DNA from: Micromonospora sp. WMMD882 | GTDB taxonomy: Bacteria; Actinomycetota; Actinomycetes; Mycobacteriales; Micromonosporaceae | Assembly: GCF_027497255.1 (NCBI RefSeq) | Contig: NZ_CP114903.1 | Span: forward strand, 3,472,001 to 3,536,000 | Reading direction: 5' to 3' | Length of the DNA: 64,000 nt | In this document: positions 27,192 to 37,790 of the stretch, piece after piece | How the letters are laid out: the number at the start of each line of letters is the position of its first letter | Position numbering within the stretch: the stretch's first letter is position 1 | Notes under the pieces: generated by a model | What the model was told of the DNA's origin: nothing | What the model saw: the letters and a program-made list of their open reading frames with translations, nothing else | Database searches by the model: none | Program-made: the position numbers and the translations under genes

Positions 27192-28573
27192 TCGACCCGG
27201 GCACGCCGACGTCCAGCCTCACCAACTGGAACAACATGAACGTGGTCACCATGTGGGCCACCCTCCAGGACCAACGCACCGACAACCACTGGCGGCAGGT
27301 CGCCGGCTGGCGCAAGACCAGCGAGCTGGCGCTCACCCACCTCAGCCGGCTACAGGAGTACCGGCGCGGGCTCGCCGAGGCGTGGCCGCCGGAGAAGAGC
27401 GCCGCCTCCCGCGCGTACCTCGCCGAACTGGACGACCTGATCACCCGGGTCCGCAGCACGTACGACGCCGCCGTCGCCAACTGCGACGCCCTCGCCGCCG
27501 CCACCTCCGCCATCAGCACCACCCGCACCGAGTTGAAGAAGCTCTTCGACCAGTTCGAGGAGAAGAACAGGATCAAACTCGCGTACGAGGAATCCCTACC
27601 GACCCGGCCGTTGCCACGCGCCGGCCGTTCCGCGCCCGCGCAGCCACCGGTCACGGACGCGGACCTGGAACGGCTGAACAGCCAGGCCCGCACCCTGATG
27701 TACGGCCTCAGCGGCGAACTCCAACAAGCCCAAGCCCTCCTGAAACCACCCCCTCCGCCATTACCGCCATCGCCGCGCGGCCGGCAAGATGGCAACCCTG
27801 ACATCTACGGTGGCGGTTCAGCCCCTGTCATCCCACCGATCGTTCCGGTGCCGCTTTCACCGTCGGCGTCCTCACGGTCCGGGGGCGGTTCTGCGTCGCC
27901 GGTTCGGCCAGTTCCTACGCCGACCGCGTCCGGTGTCGGTCCCGTTCTCGGCGGGGCCGGGCCTGGTCTTCTTCCGCCTCAGGTCAATCCCACCATGCCC
28001 ACGGTGACGCCTCCGACCACGTCTCCGGGACCCGCCCTCGGTCCCGGCCCCACTCCCCCGCTGCCAGGCTCTGGGCCGCTGCCGCGTGGGCCGATCGACG
28101 CCACCCCCGGCAGGGGCGGTGGGCCGGTCGGTCCGGCCAGCAGGCCCGCCATCGGCGGCACGCCGCCCATCGGCCCTCGGGCGATGCCACCTGGCGGCCT
28201 GATCGGGGGTACCCCCGGCATGGGCCTTGGTCAGCCTGCGCCCGGGGCGACTCCCCCTCGCCGGGTCAACCCGGTCGGTGGTGTCATCGGCGGGGGTGCC
28301 GCCGGCACCGCTCCGGCCGGTGCCGCTGGTTCCCGGCCCGGCGTCGGTCGGGGCCCGTCCTTCGGTGGAATGGCTGGCGGCCCGTTCGGTGGCGCGCCCG
28401 GTTACGGCAGCCCGACCGGGCGGCCATCCCGGCGAGACCGCGACGAGACCGAGGGGCGACGCTGGGATCCCGACAACCCGTGGGAGACCGAACTCGGCGT
28501 GGATCCGATCGTCCTTCCGCCCGACGAGGACGGTCCGATCGACCCGGGGCCGGCGATCGGCTTCAACCGGTGA
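27188..28573 (+). CDS. Helical protein with long Pro/Gly-rich domain (type VII-associated)
   Basis: A 461-residue protein. Residues 1-185 are helical (NNMNVVTMWATLQDQRTDNHW; TRTELKKLFDQFEEKN), like the N-terminus of PPE/ESX substrates. Residues 190-420 are Pro/Gly-rich with repeated PGP, GGP and PPI motifs. The end, WDPDNPWETELGVDPIVLPP, is a compact acidic segment seen in actinomycete proteins encoded beside mycosins. GTG overlaps the preceding stop (GTGA), and its own stop overlaps the mycosin start in the same way. Probably a secreted or surface-exposed T7SS substrate. Confidence 0.68.
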   Translation: MIDPGTPTSSLTNWNNMNVVTMWATLQDQRTDNHWRQVAGWRKTSELALTHLSRLQEYRRGLAEAWPPEKSAASRAYLAELDDLITRVRSTYDAAVANCDALAAATSAISTTRTELKKLFDQFEEKNRIKLAYEESLPTRPLPRAGRSAPAQPPVTDADLERLNSQARTLMYGLSGELQQAQALLKPPPPPLPPSPRGRQDGNPDIYGGGSAPVIPPIVPVPLSPSASSRSGGGSASPVRPVPTPTASGVGPVLGGAGPGLLPPQVNPTMPTVTPPTTSPGPALGPGPTPPLPGSGPLPRGPIDATPGRGGGPVGPASRPAIGGTPPIGPRAMPPGGLIGGTPGMGLGQPAPGATPPRRVNPVGGVIGGGAAGTAPAGAAGSRPGVGRGPSFGGMAGGPFGGAPGYGSPTGRPSRRDRDETEGRRWDPDNPWETELGVDPIVLPPDEDGPIDPGPAIGFNR

Positions 28574-29709
28574 GATCCCGCGCTGCCCTGGCGACCCTGA
28601 CCCTGGTGGCGACGGTCGTGCTGCCCGCCGCTCCGGCGCAGGCGGACCGCATCCGCAACGACCAGTGGCACCTGCGCTACCTCAAAGTCGCCGAGGCCCA
28701 CAAAATCACACGCGGCGAAGGCGTAACCGTCGCAATACTCGACACCGGCGTCGACCGACATCCCGATCTACGCAGCAATTTGTTGAGGGGCATTGACATC
28801 GTTGCTGGTGGCTCCGGAGACGGAAGCAACGATCTCCACAGCCATGGGACAGCGATGGCAGGGCTAGTAGCCGCCCACGGACGAGCAACAGGGATCGGAG
28901 CCCTCGGAATCGCTCCCGCAGCAAAAATCCTGCCAATTACCACGTCATCAAAAGATAACCGAGGCACGATCGACGACCTTGCCGCCGGCATCGAGTTTGC
29001 ACTAACAAAAGATGCCGATGTAATCAACATTTCTTCTACCGGCGGTCCAAATGCGCGCCTACAACAGGCAGTTGAAGCAGCCATAGAGGCAGACGTGGTA
29101 GTCGTCGCCTCCGCTGGAAATTATCCTCTCGACTATACGGTAGGTTATCCGGCACGCCATCCGGGTGTAATCGCAATTGGAGGAATTGACCAAAAAGGAA
29201 ACCAGGCCCAAGTTTCCATCACTGGGCGAGAGATCGATGTGGTGGCCCCGGCGACTGATATCTACAGCACTAGTTACGACGGCAAGTACGCAAAAGGCAG
29301 CGGCACCTCAAGTGCCACGGCGATCGTGGCGGGGGCGGTGGCGTTGATCCGGGCGAGGTTTCCGGAGCTGTCGGCGCGGGAGGTGGCGCACCGGCTCACC
29401 GCCACGGCAGTCGACAAGGGCGCCCCGGGTCGCGACGACGAGTACGGGTACGGCGTCATCGATCTGGTCGCGGCGCTGACGGCAGACGTACCGCCGTTGG
29501 TGTCGGAATCGCCGACGGCGAGCGCGCCGGCCGACGTGACGCCGACCTCGGCGGTGGCCGCGCCGGACGGAGACGGCGGTGGCGGATGGTCGCTCGCCGC
29601 CGGCGGCCTGGCGGCGTTGGGCGGTGGCGTGGTGGCGTTGGGCGGCTTCGCCTGGGCGCTGGCGGCCCGTCGACGTCGCCGAGCGGGCGCGGACCGGCCG
29701 GGAGGCTGA
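28570..29709 (+). CDS. mycP: Type VII secretion-associated subtilase (mycosin), mosaic base composition
   Basis: A 379-residue S8 protease with a signal peptide (cleavage near AQA-DR at 26), catalytic Asp58 (DTGVD), His92 (HGTAMAGL), oxyanion Asn in SAGNY and Ser247 (GTSSATA), then a C-terminal membrane helix (about 345-365) with a stop-transfer RRRRR tail. This is the mycosin layout. Residues about 37-243 are encoded by DNA of much lower GC than either end. GTGA overlap with the upstream gene. No eccB-eccE genes are in the window. Confidence 0.92.
   Translation: MRSRAALATLTLVATVVLPAAPAQADRIRNDQWHLRYLKVAEAHKITRGEGVTVAILDTGVDRHPDLRSNLLRGIDIVAGGSGDGSNDLHSHGTAMAGLVAAHGRATGIGALGIAPAAKILPITTSSKDNRGTIDDLAAGIEFALTKDADVINISSTGGPNARLQQAVEAAIEADVVVVASAGNYPLDYTVGYPARHPGVIAIGGIDQKGNQAQVSITGREIDVVAPATDIYSTSYDGKYAKGSGTSSATAIVAGAVALIRARFPELSAREVAHRLTATAVDKGAPGRDDEYGYGVIDLVAALTADVPPLVSESPTASAPADVTPTSAVAAPDGDGGGGWSLAAGGLAALGGGVVALGGFAWALAARRRRRAGADRPGG
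28681..29300 (+). other. Low-GC segment inside the mycosin gene
   Basis: Counting by hand, bases 28681-29280 contain 334 G or C of 600 (about 56%), while the 60 bases just before (28561-28620) have 42 of 60 and the DNA after 29300 returns to above 70%. Codons such as AAA, ATA, AAT and GTA are frequent only here. The reading frame is unbroken. Confidence 0.85.
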
Positions 29710-29808
29710 CCCGGCGCGACCGGAACAGAAGACCGACCGGAACAGAAGAAGTGTCAGGTCGGCGTGCCGGGGTCGGGGCGGTCAGGTTCGGTGGGTACCC
29801 TCCCGGGC

Positions 29809-30465
29809 GTGCCGAGCAAGACGATTCTCCGCCTCGTGCTCGCTTCCGCGAGCCCTGCCCGCCGTAAGCTCCTCCAGGCCGCCGGGATCGACCCGGAGGT
29901 CCTGGTCAGTGGGGTCGACGAGTCCCAGGTGAAGACCGACCAGCCGGAGGAGTTGTGTGTGACGTTGGCACGGCTCAAGGCGTCGGCGGTGGCCGGGCGA
30001 CTGCGTCCGACGCCGGGTGACCGGCCGCTGGTGCTGGGCTGCGACTCGGTGCTCGCCTTCGACGGCGAGATCTACGGTAAGCCGGCCGACGCGGCGGACG
30101 CGACCCGGCGGTGGGAGCGGATGCGGGGGCGCAGCGGGGTGCTCTACACCGGCCACTGCCTGATCGACCTGGCGATGGAGAGTCGGGTCGAGGCGGCGGC
30201 GGCCACCACGGTGCACTTCGCCGAGGTCACCGACGAGGAGATCGCCGCGTACGTGGCGACCGGTGAGCCGCTGGCCGTGGCGGGCGCGTTCACCCTCGAC
30301 GGTCTGGGTGGGCCGTTCGTGGAGCGGATCGAGGGTGACCCGGCGACGGTGGTGGGGCTTTCCCTGCCGCTGCTGCGGAACCTCCTCGGTGAGCTGGACG
30401 TGAGCATCACCGACCTGTGGACGAAGCCGGCGCCCGGCGGTCAGGCGCTCCAGCCGCTGCCGTGA
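29809..30465 (+). CDS. maf: Maf family nucleoside-triphosphate pyrophosphatase
   Basis: A 218-residue Maf protein: LVLASASPARRKLLQAAG at the start, then CDSVLAFDGEIYGKP with the catalytic Asp, and GAFTLDGLGGPFVERIEGD. Maf enzymes hydrolyse non-canonical or modified nucleotides (dTTP/UTP, m7GTP types). GTG 29809 is preceded by TACCCT seven bases upstream (leaderless), so the 15-codon upstream extension is rejected. A 17-bp unit is repeated twice in the spacer before it (29718-29751). Confidence 0.92.
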   Translation: MPSKTILRLVLASASPARRKLLQAAGIDPEVLVSGVDESQVKTDQPEELCVTLARLKASAVAGRLRPTPGDRPLVLGCDSVLAFDGEIYGKPADAADATRRWERMRGRSGVLYTGHCLIDLAMESRVEAAAATTVHFAEVTDEEIAAYVATGEPLAVAGAFTLDGLGGPFVERIEGDPATVVGLSLPLLRNLLGELDVSITDLWTKPAPGGQALQPLP

Positions 30466-30555
30466 CCGGTCCGGCCGTTGCGCCGACCGGGGTCGGTCGG
30501 CGTGGTGGGCGGGTCCACGTCGGGTACGGGCACGATCGTCGGTTAGCGTCCGCTC

Positions 30556-31209
30556 ATGAGTGTGAAGTCGCTGCCGCTGACCGACGAACTGCACGCCTAC
30601 CTGGTGGCCCACGGCAGCCCGCCGGACGAGGTCGTCCGTGATCTGGTGGCGGAGACCCGGGCCGCGTTGCCGGCGGAGGCGCGCATGCAGGTCGCGCCGG
30701 AGCAGGCCGCTTTCCTGACCTTCCTGACCCGCCTGCTCGGGGTACGGCAGGCGGTGGAGGTGGGCACCTTCACCGGGCTCTCCGCGTTGGCGGTGGCCCG
30801 TGGGCTCGCCGAGGGTGGCCGGCTGACCTGCTTCGACATTTCCGAGGAGTACACGTCGGTGGCCCGGCGGTACTGGGCGCGGGCCGGGGTGGCCGACCGG
30901 ATCGAGTTGCGGATCGGCCCGGCCGCCGAGGGGCTGCACGACCTGCCGCACGAGCGGTACCTGGATTTCGCGTTCGTCGACGCCGACAAGACCGGCTACC
31001 CGGTGTACTGGGCGGAGCTGGTGCCCCGGATGCGGCCCGGCGGGGTGATCGCGGTGGACAACGTGCTGCGGGGCGGCCGGGTGCTCGCCCCGCAGAGCGC
31101 CGAGGACCGGGCGATCGTCGCGTTCAACGACGAGGTGCTGGCGGACGTCCGGGTGGAGGCGGTGATGCTGCCGGTCGCCGACGGTCTCACCCTGGCCCGG
31201 GTGCGCTGA
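30556..31209 (+). CDS. O-methyltransferase (CCoAOMT-like), SAM dependent
   Basis: A 217-residue class I methyltransferase of the bacterial CCoAOMT-like O-methyltransferase family: AVEVGTFTGLSALAVA binds SAM, FDISEEYTSVARRYW follows, and FAFVDADKTGYPVYWAEL with RPGGVIAVDNVLRGG carries the metal-binding Asp/Asp/Asn set. Substrates of this family are catechol-like phenolics; the natural one here is unknown. ATG 30556 lies six bases after a TAGCGT hexamer. A hairpin follows the stop. Confidence 0.92.
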   Translation: MSVKSLPLTDELHAYLVAHGSPPDEVVRDLVAETRAALPAEARMQVAPEQAAFLTFLTRLLGVRQAVEVGTFTGLSALAVARGLAEGGRLTCFDISEEYTSVARRYWARAGVADRIELRIGPAAEGLHDLPHERYLDFAFVDADKTGYPVYWAELVPRMRPGGVIAVDNVLRGGRVLAPQSAEDRAIVAFNDEVLADVRVEAVMLPVADGLTLARVR

Positions 31210-31235
31210 CGCCCGCGCGCTGCTCGCCCGTGGGT

Positions 31236-31276
31236 GTCAGGAGGGGCACCCTCCTGTGCAGAAGGTGCCCTTCCTT
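31236..31276. repeat. Divergent member of the GTCAGGAAGGG...CCCTTCCT family, probable terminator
   Basis: CAGGAGGG-GCA-CCCTCCTG (31238-31256, perfect 8-bp stem) follows the methyltransferase gene, with GCCCTTCC a few bases on. It matches the repeats at 18759 and 35075 in pattern with an A-to-G-type change. Confidence 0.55.
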
Positions 31277-31281
31277 CCATG

Positions 31282-31301
31282 CAGCGTGTGTGCGCACGCT
31301 G
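31282..31301 (-). terminator. Terminator hairpin after the ABC permease gene
   Basis: CAGCGTG / CACGCTG, 7-bp stem with a 6-nt loop, seven bases beyond the permease stop. Confidence 0.5.
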
Positions 31302-31307
31302 GGGGTG

Positions 31308-32063
31308 TCAGCGGACGCTGCGGGCGAAGGCGCGGGCGGACCAGAAGACGGCGAGCAGGGTGAGCACGGCGATGATGCCGAGGCCCTGCCAGATCCGGTC
31401 GTTGGCGAGATCACCGGCGAAGAGGGCTCGGGTGCCGTCGACCGCCCAGGCGAACGGGTTCCACCGGGCCACCCCCTGCAACCAGCCGGGGGCGAAGGTG
31501 AGCGGCAGCAGGATCCCGGAGAGCAGCAGCACCGGCTGGGCCACCGTGTTCATCAGCGGCGCGAGGGCCTCCTCGCTGCGGACCTTCAGCGCCACCCCGT
31601 ACGACAGGGCCGAGGTCATCAGCGCGATCAGGGCGAGCATCAGGTACGCCAGCAGCAGGTCGCCGAGGATCACCCGCAGCCCGAAGGCGAGCGCCAGCAG
31701 GGTGATGATGACCGCCTGGGTCAGCAGCGACACCACGTCGCGCAGGGAACGGCCGAGCAGCAGGGCGAGCCGGCTGACCGGGGTGACCCGGGAGCGTTCG
31801 ATCACTCCGGCGCGGAGTTCGGCGAGCAGGCCGAAGCCCTGGAAGAGACCGCCGAAGATGGCGAGCAGCACCAGCAGGCCGGGTACGAAGATCTTGTACG
31901 CCTCCGCCTGGGTGGGGGCGTTGAGGGCCGGTTTGAGCAGGGGGGCGAACAGGAGCAGGTACATCACCGGCTGGAAGACGCCGACGAAGACCCAGACCGG
32001 GTTGCGCAGCAGCAGTTTGAGTTGGCGTTGGAAGATCAGCCAGGTGTCGCGGGCAAGTTTCAC
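31308..32063 (-). CDS. ABC-2 type transporter permease (DrrB-like)
   Basis: A 251-residue ABC-2 permease with six membrane segments. The start VKLARDTWLIFQRQLKLLLR and the conserved loop GFGLLAELRAGVIERSRVTPVSR followed by GILLPLTFAPGWLQ are typical of the DrrB drug-export family. GTG 32063 has AAAGGG eight bases upstream. Lies 83 bp downstream of its ATPase partner. Exports an unknown hydrophobic compound, perhaps a drug or lipid. Confidence 0.93.
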   Translation of the reverse strand: MKLARDTWLIFQRQLKLLLRNPVWVFVGVFQPVMYLLLFAPLLKPALNAPTQAEAYKIFVPGLLVLLAIFGGLFQGFGLLAELRAGVIERSRVTPVSRLALLLGRSLRDVVSLLTQAVIITLLALAFGLRVILGDLLLAYLMLALIALMTSALSYGVALKVRSEEALAPLMNTVAQPVLLLSGILLPLTFAPGWLQGVARWNPFAWAVDGTRALFAGDLANDRIWQGLGIIAVLTLLAVFWSARAFARSVR

Positions 32064-32146
32064 GGTCGGCCCTTTCGGCTCGGACAGGCGGGCGGGACCC
32101 GCGGCTCGGAGAGGCGGGTCGGTGGCGCCCGCGGCTCGGGAACGGG

Positions 32147-33106
32147 TCAGGACTCGCGCAGCGAGCGGCCGGTCTTGGTGAGGAAGACGTCGTCGAGGCT
32201 GGGCCGGTGCAGCTCGATCGACCGCAGGTTCAGGTCGGCGCGGTCGAGCCGGCGCATGATCTGCGGGACGGTGGTGGCGCCGTCGTCGACCCAGAGGCGC
32301 AGGCCGCCCTCGTCGAGGGGCTCCAGCCGGTTGACGTAGACCTCGCCGTCGAAGAGGCGGTGCGCGGCGTCGGTGTTCGCCGGGTCGAGGCCGACCATCA
32401 CGACGTCCCCGGAGATCTCCCGTTTCAGCTCGGCGGGCGTGCCCTCGGTGACGATCTCGCCGTGGTCCATGATCGCGATGCGGTCGCAGAGGGCGTCGGC
32501 CTCGTCGAGGTAGTGGGTGGTGATGAAGACGGTCATGCCCTCGCCGCGCAGCCGGCGGATCTCGTCCCACATGTGCGCGCGGCTCTGCGGGTCGAGGCCG
32601 GTGGTGGGCTCGTCCAGGAAGACCAGTCTCGGCTCGTGGATGATGCCGAGGGCGATCTCGACGCGCCGCCGCTGACCGCCGGAGTAGGTCTTGCACCGGC
32701 GGTCGGCGTACTCGGTGAGTTGGAAGGCGTCCAGGGCGTGGACGGCGCGGCGCTGCGCCTCGGCCTTGCCGAGCCCGTACATCCGGGCCTGGAGCACGAG
32801 TTCCTCGCGGGCGGTGGACTCGTCCCAACTGCTGCCGCCCTGCGGGACGTACCCGATGCGGCGGCGCACCCCGGCGGGGTCGGCGCGCAGGTCCGCGCCG
32901 GCGACGGTGGCCTCGCCGCCGTCCGGCTCGATGAGGGTGGCGAGCATCCGCAGCGTGGTGGTCTTGCCGGCGCCGTTCGGGCCGAGGAAGCCAAAGATCT
33001 CCCCTTCGGCGACGTCGAGGTCGACGCCCCGGACCGCGTCGACGGTGCCGGCCTTCCGGCCGGCGCGGGAGCGGAACGACTTCCGCAGCCCCCTGGTTTT
33101 GATCAT
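32147..33106 (-). CDS. ABC transporter ATP-binding protein (DrrA-like)
   Basis: A 319-residue ATPase with Walker A LGPNGAGKTTTLRML, signature YSGGQRRRVEIAL, Walker B LVFLDEPTTGLD and the C-terminal DUF4162-like domain typical of DrrA exporters. ATG 33106 has GAAAGAGC upstream. It is first in the transporter operon and divergent from the biotin carboxylase gene. Confidence 0.94.
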   Translation of the reverse strand: MIKTRGLRKSFRSRAGRKAGTVDAVRGVDLDVAEGEIFGFLGPNGAGKTTTLRMLATLIEPDGGEATVAGADLRADPAGVRRRIGYVPQGGSSWDESTAREELVLQARMYGLGKAEAQRRAVHALDAFQLTEYADRRCKTYSGGQRRRVEIALGIIHEPRLVFLDEPTTGLDPQSRAHMWDEIRRLRGEGMTVFITTHYLDEADALCDRIAIMDHGEIVTEGTPAELKREISGDVVMVGLDPANTDAAHRLFDGEVYVNRLEPLDEGGLRLWVDDGATTVPQIMRRLDRADLNLRSIELHRPSLDDVFLTKTGRSLRES

Positions 33107-33250
33107 GCTCTTTCCACCCCGTTCTGTCTGGGCCGCAGCAGCCGGCGGTCGTCCGGCCGGCGGTTTGGCGAGTCAAGTTCAGCAGAACGGGGCCGGCGGC
33201 GTGCGGGGGACCCGACGCGATCGTGCCGGGCGCTGCGCCACGTGCCAGAC

Positions 33251-33298
33251 TGAGCGATCGTTAGGGTCGCTCACCTGACCGTCTAAACTCCCGGTCAG
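33251..33298 (+). promoter_or_regulatory. Promoter with two nested palindromes before the carboxylase alpha gene
   Basis: TGAGCGA / TCGCTCA (33251-33257 and 33267-33273, 9-nt spacer) is followed by CTGACC / GGTCAG (33275-33280 and 33293-33298) flanking a TAAACT -10 hexamer at 33283-33288. The second palindrome encloses the -10 element, a repressor-like position. Confidence 0.5.
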
Positions 33299-33323
33299 CA
33301 GTCTCCGGGGAGGAGCCACCAAG

Positions 33324-35075
33324 GTGCGTAAGGTCCTCATCGCCAACCGGGGCGAGATCGCCGTCCGGGTGATCCGCGCCTGCCGGGACGCCGGCCTGGG
33401 CAGTGTCGCCGTCTACGCCGACTCCGACCGGGACGCGCTGCACGCCACGCTCGCCGACGAGGCGTACGCGCTGGGCGGCGACACCGCCGCCGAGACGTAC
33501 CTGCGGGTCGACAGGTTGCTGGACGTGGCCGCGCGGGCCGGCGCGGACGCGGTCCACCCCGGGTACGGCTTCCTGTCGGAGAACGCCGACTTCGCGCAGG
33601 CGGTGATCGACGCCGGGCTGACCTGGATCGGCCCGACCCCGCAGGCGATCCGCGACCTGGGTGACAAGGTGACCGCCCGGCACATCGCCCAGCGGGCCGG
33701 CGCGCCCCTGGTGCCCGGCACCCCGGATCCGGTGGCCGGTCCGGAGGACGTGCTGGCCTTCGCCGCCGAACACGGCCTGCCGGTGGCCATCAAGGCCGCC
33801 TTCGGCGGTGGCGGGCGGGGCCTGAAGGTGGCCCGGACGATGGCGGAGATCCCGCAGCTCTTCGAATCGGCCACCCGCGAGGCGGTGGCCGCGTTCGGCC
33901 GGGGCGAGTGTTTCGTGGAGCGGTACCTGGACCAGCCCCGGCACGTGGAGGCGCAGGTCCTGGCCGACCGGCACGGCGCCGTGGTCGTGGTGGGCACCCG
34001 GGACTGCTCCCTGCAACGCCGGCACCAGAAGCTGGTCGAGGAGGCTCCCGCCCCGTTCCTGACCGAGGCGCAGCGGGCGCAGATCCACGCGTCGGCGAAG
34101 GCGATCTGCCGGGAGGCCGGCTACCACGGCGCGGGCACGGTGGAGTACCTGGTCGGCCGGGACGGCACCATCTCGTTCCTGGAGGTCAACACCCGGTTGC
34201 AGGTGGAGCATCCGGTGACCGAGGAGACCGCCGGCATCGACCTGGTCCGGGAGCAGTTCCGGATCGCCGACGGCGAGAAGCTGCGCTTCACGGAGGATCC
34301 GACGCCACGCGGGCACGCGATCGAGTTCCGGATCAACGGCGAGGACCCGGGCCGGGACTTCCTGCCCGCCCCGGGCACGGTGACCGCGCTGCGGCTGCCC
34401 ACCGGCCCCGGCGTGCGGGTGGACACCGGCATCTCGGCCGGCGACGTGATCGGCGGGAACTTCGACTCGCTGCTGGCCAAGGTGATCGTCACCGGCGAGA
34501 CCCGGGTCGAGGCGCTGGAGCGGGCCCGCCGGGCGCTCGACGAGATGGTGGTCGACGGGATGGCCACCGCGTTGCCGTTCCACCGGCTGGTGGTCCGGGA
34601 TCCGGCGTTCACCGCGGCGCCGTTCACGGTGCACACCCGGTGGATCGAGACGGAGTTCGACAACACCGTGCCGCCGTTCACCGCCGCCGCCGGGCCCGCC
34701 GGCCCGCCGGCGGAACGCGAGACCGTCGTGGTCGAGGTGGCCGGCAAGCGGCTGGAGGTCACCCTCCCCACCGGCCTCGGCGCGGGTACGGCCACCGCGT
34801 CGCCGGCCGGGCGGCGGGCGCCCCGTCGGGGTGGCCGGTCCGGGGCGGCCCCGACGGTCAGCGGTGACACGCTCACCTCCCCCATGCAGGGCACCATCGT
34901 GAAGATCGCGGTGGCCGACGGTGACACCGTCGCCGAGGGTGACCTGGTGGTGGTCCTGGAGGCGATGAAGATGGAGCAGCCGTTGTACGCGCACCGGGCC
35001 GGCACGGTCGCCGGGCTGGCCGCCGAGGTGGGCGCGGTCGTCTCCGCCGGCGCCGCCATCTGCGCCATCTCCTGA
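33324..35075 (+). CDS. accA: Acyl-CoA carboxylase alpha subunit (biotin carboxylase plus biotin carrier)
   Basis: A 583-residue protein. The biotin carboxylase part (1-450) has [18 protein letters not shown], the ATP-grasp glycine loop [14 protein letters not shown] and [16 protein letters not shown]; a linker is followed by the biotinyl domain with EAMKMEQP, Lys549 being the biotin site. It makes carboxybiotin for the beta subunit (17169). GTG with GGAGG upstream. It is regulated from a promoter with palindromes at 33251-33298. A palindromic repeat starts at the stop codon. Confidence 0.95.
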   Translation: MRKVLIANRGEIAVRVIRACRDAGLGSVAVYADSDRDALHATLADEAYALGGDTAAETYLRVDRLLDVAARAGADAVHPGYGFLSENADFAQAVIDAGLTWIGPTPQAIRDLGDKVTARHIAQRAGAPLVPGTPDPVAGPEDVLAFAAEHGLPVAIKAAFGGGGRGLKVARTMAEIPQLFESATREAVAAFGRGECFVERYLDQPRHVEAQVLADRHGAVVVVGTRDCSLQRRHQKLVEEAPAPFLTEAQRAQIHASAKAICREAGYHGAGTVEYLVGRDGTISFLEVNTRLQVEHPVTEETAGIDLVREQFRIADGEKLRFTEDPTPRGHAIEFRINGEDPGRDFLPAPGTVTALRLPTGPGVRVDTGISAGDVIGGNFDSLLAKVIVTGETRVEALERARRALDEMVVDGMATALPFHRLVVRDPAFTAAPFTVHTRWIETEFDNTVPPFTAAAGPAGPPAERETVVVEVAGKRLEVTLPTGLGAGTATASPAGRRAPRRGGRSGAAPTVSGDTLTSPMQGTIVKIAVADGDTVAEGDLVVVLEAMKMEQPLYAHRAGTVAGLAAEVGAVVSAGAAICAIS

Positions 35076-35132
35076 CGTCAGGAAGGGCACCCTGCCAACG
35101 TCTGGGGTGGGAAAAGAGGCCCTTCCTGACGC
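35075..35132. repeat. GTCAGGAAGGG...CCCTTCCTGAC repeat after the carboxylase alpha gene
   Basis: Arms of 11 bp (35077-35087 and 35120-35130) with a 32-nt loop. The repeat begins at the stop codon of the alpha subunit gene, as a related palindrome follows the beta subunit gene at 18759. It also overlaps the end of the lysG remnant. Confidence 0.7.
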
Positions 35133-35331
35133 AGTGTCTCGGCGGCGACGGCGCGGACGGCGGCGGTGAGCGCGCCGGGCAGGGTGGACTCCAGCCGCCA
35201 GTGCTGCCAGTGGAGCGGCACGTCCAGGTGGCGGCCGGGGGCGAGGTCGACGCAGTGCCCGGCCGCCAGGTCCGACTGGGCGAGAGGCGCGGGGACCATG
35301 CCCCACCCGAGGCCGAGCCGGATCGCCGCCG

Positions 35332-35335
<4 letters not shown>
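35078..35335 (-). pseudogene. lysG/argP-type LysR regulator, C-terminal remnant
   Basis: The minus strand encodes TPAAIRLGLGWGMVPAPLAQ followed by DLAPGRHLDVPLHWQHWRLES, which matches the last 80-90 residues of ArgP/LysG regulators. The HTH and most of the effector domain are missing: a stop codon lies just upstream at the junction with lysE. In intact genomes lysG is divergent from lysE, so the deletion removed the regulator's 5' part and the shared promoter. Confidence 0.78.
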
Positions 35336-37289
<1,954 letters not shown>

Positions 37290-37313
37290 CGCCCCCCGCC
37301 CCCGCCCCGCCCC

Positions 37314-37456
<143 letters not shown>

Positions 37457-37494
37457 CCGAATGCGTCGGGCGTGAGGGGCGGGGTGGGCGGGGC

Positions 37495-37525
37495 GGGCCG
37501 CCGGCACGGGACCTGCCGGCGGCCC
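37495..37525 (+). terminator. Strong hairpin in the guaB1-dedA spacer
   Basis: GGGCCGCCGGCA / TGCCGGCGGCCC, a perfect 12-bp stem with a 7-nt loop. It is 200 bp after guaB1 and may end read-through from that gene. Confidence 0.45.
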
Positions 37526-37790
37526 GCGGGCGGCCCGGTACCGGGAGACCCGACGTGATCGGGCCGCGCCGACAACGGTACGCGCGGCCGGACCGATCCG
37601 CCGACCGCGTCGCCGACCACGCCGAGCCCCCACCGGGCCGCCCGGTCCAGGTGGCCTGCACGGCGTTTCCCTCGTTGGCGTCCTGGTGACCCCTGCCGTG
37701 GTGAGGGTCACCTCCGACCAGGGGTGCCCGTCATGATCCACAGGAGCCCGTCAGGCTCGGTGCACCTGATCGGCGACCGGCGAGGTGGCA

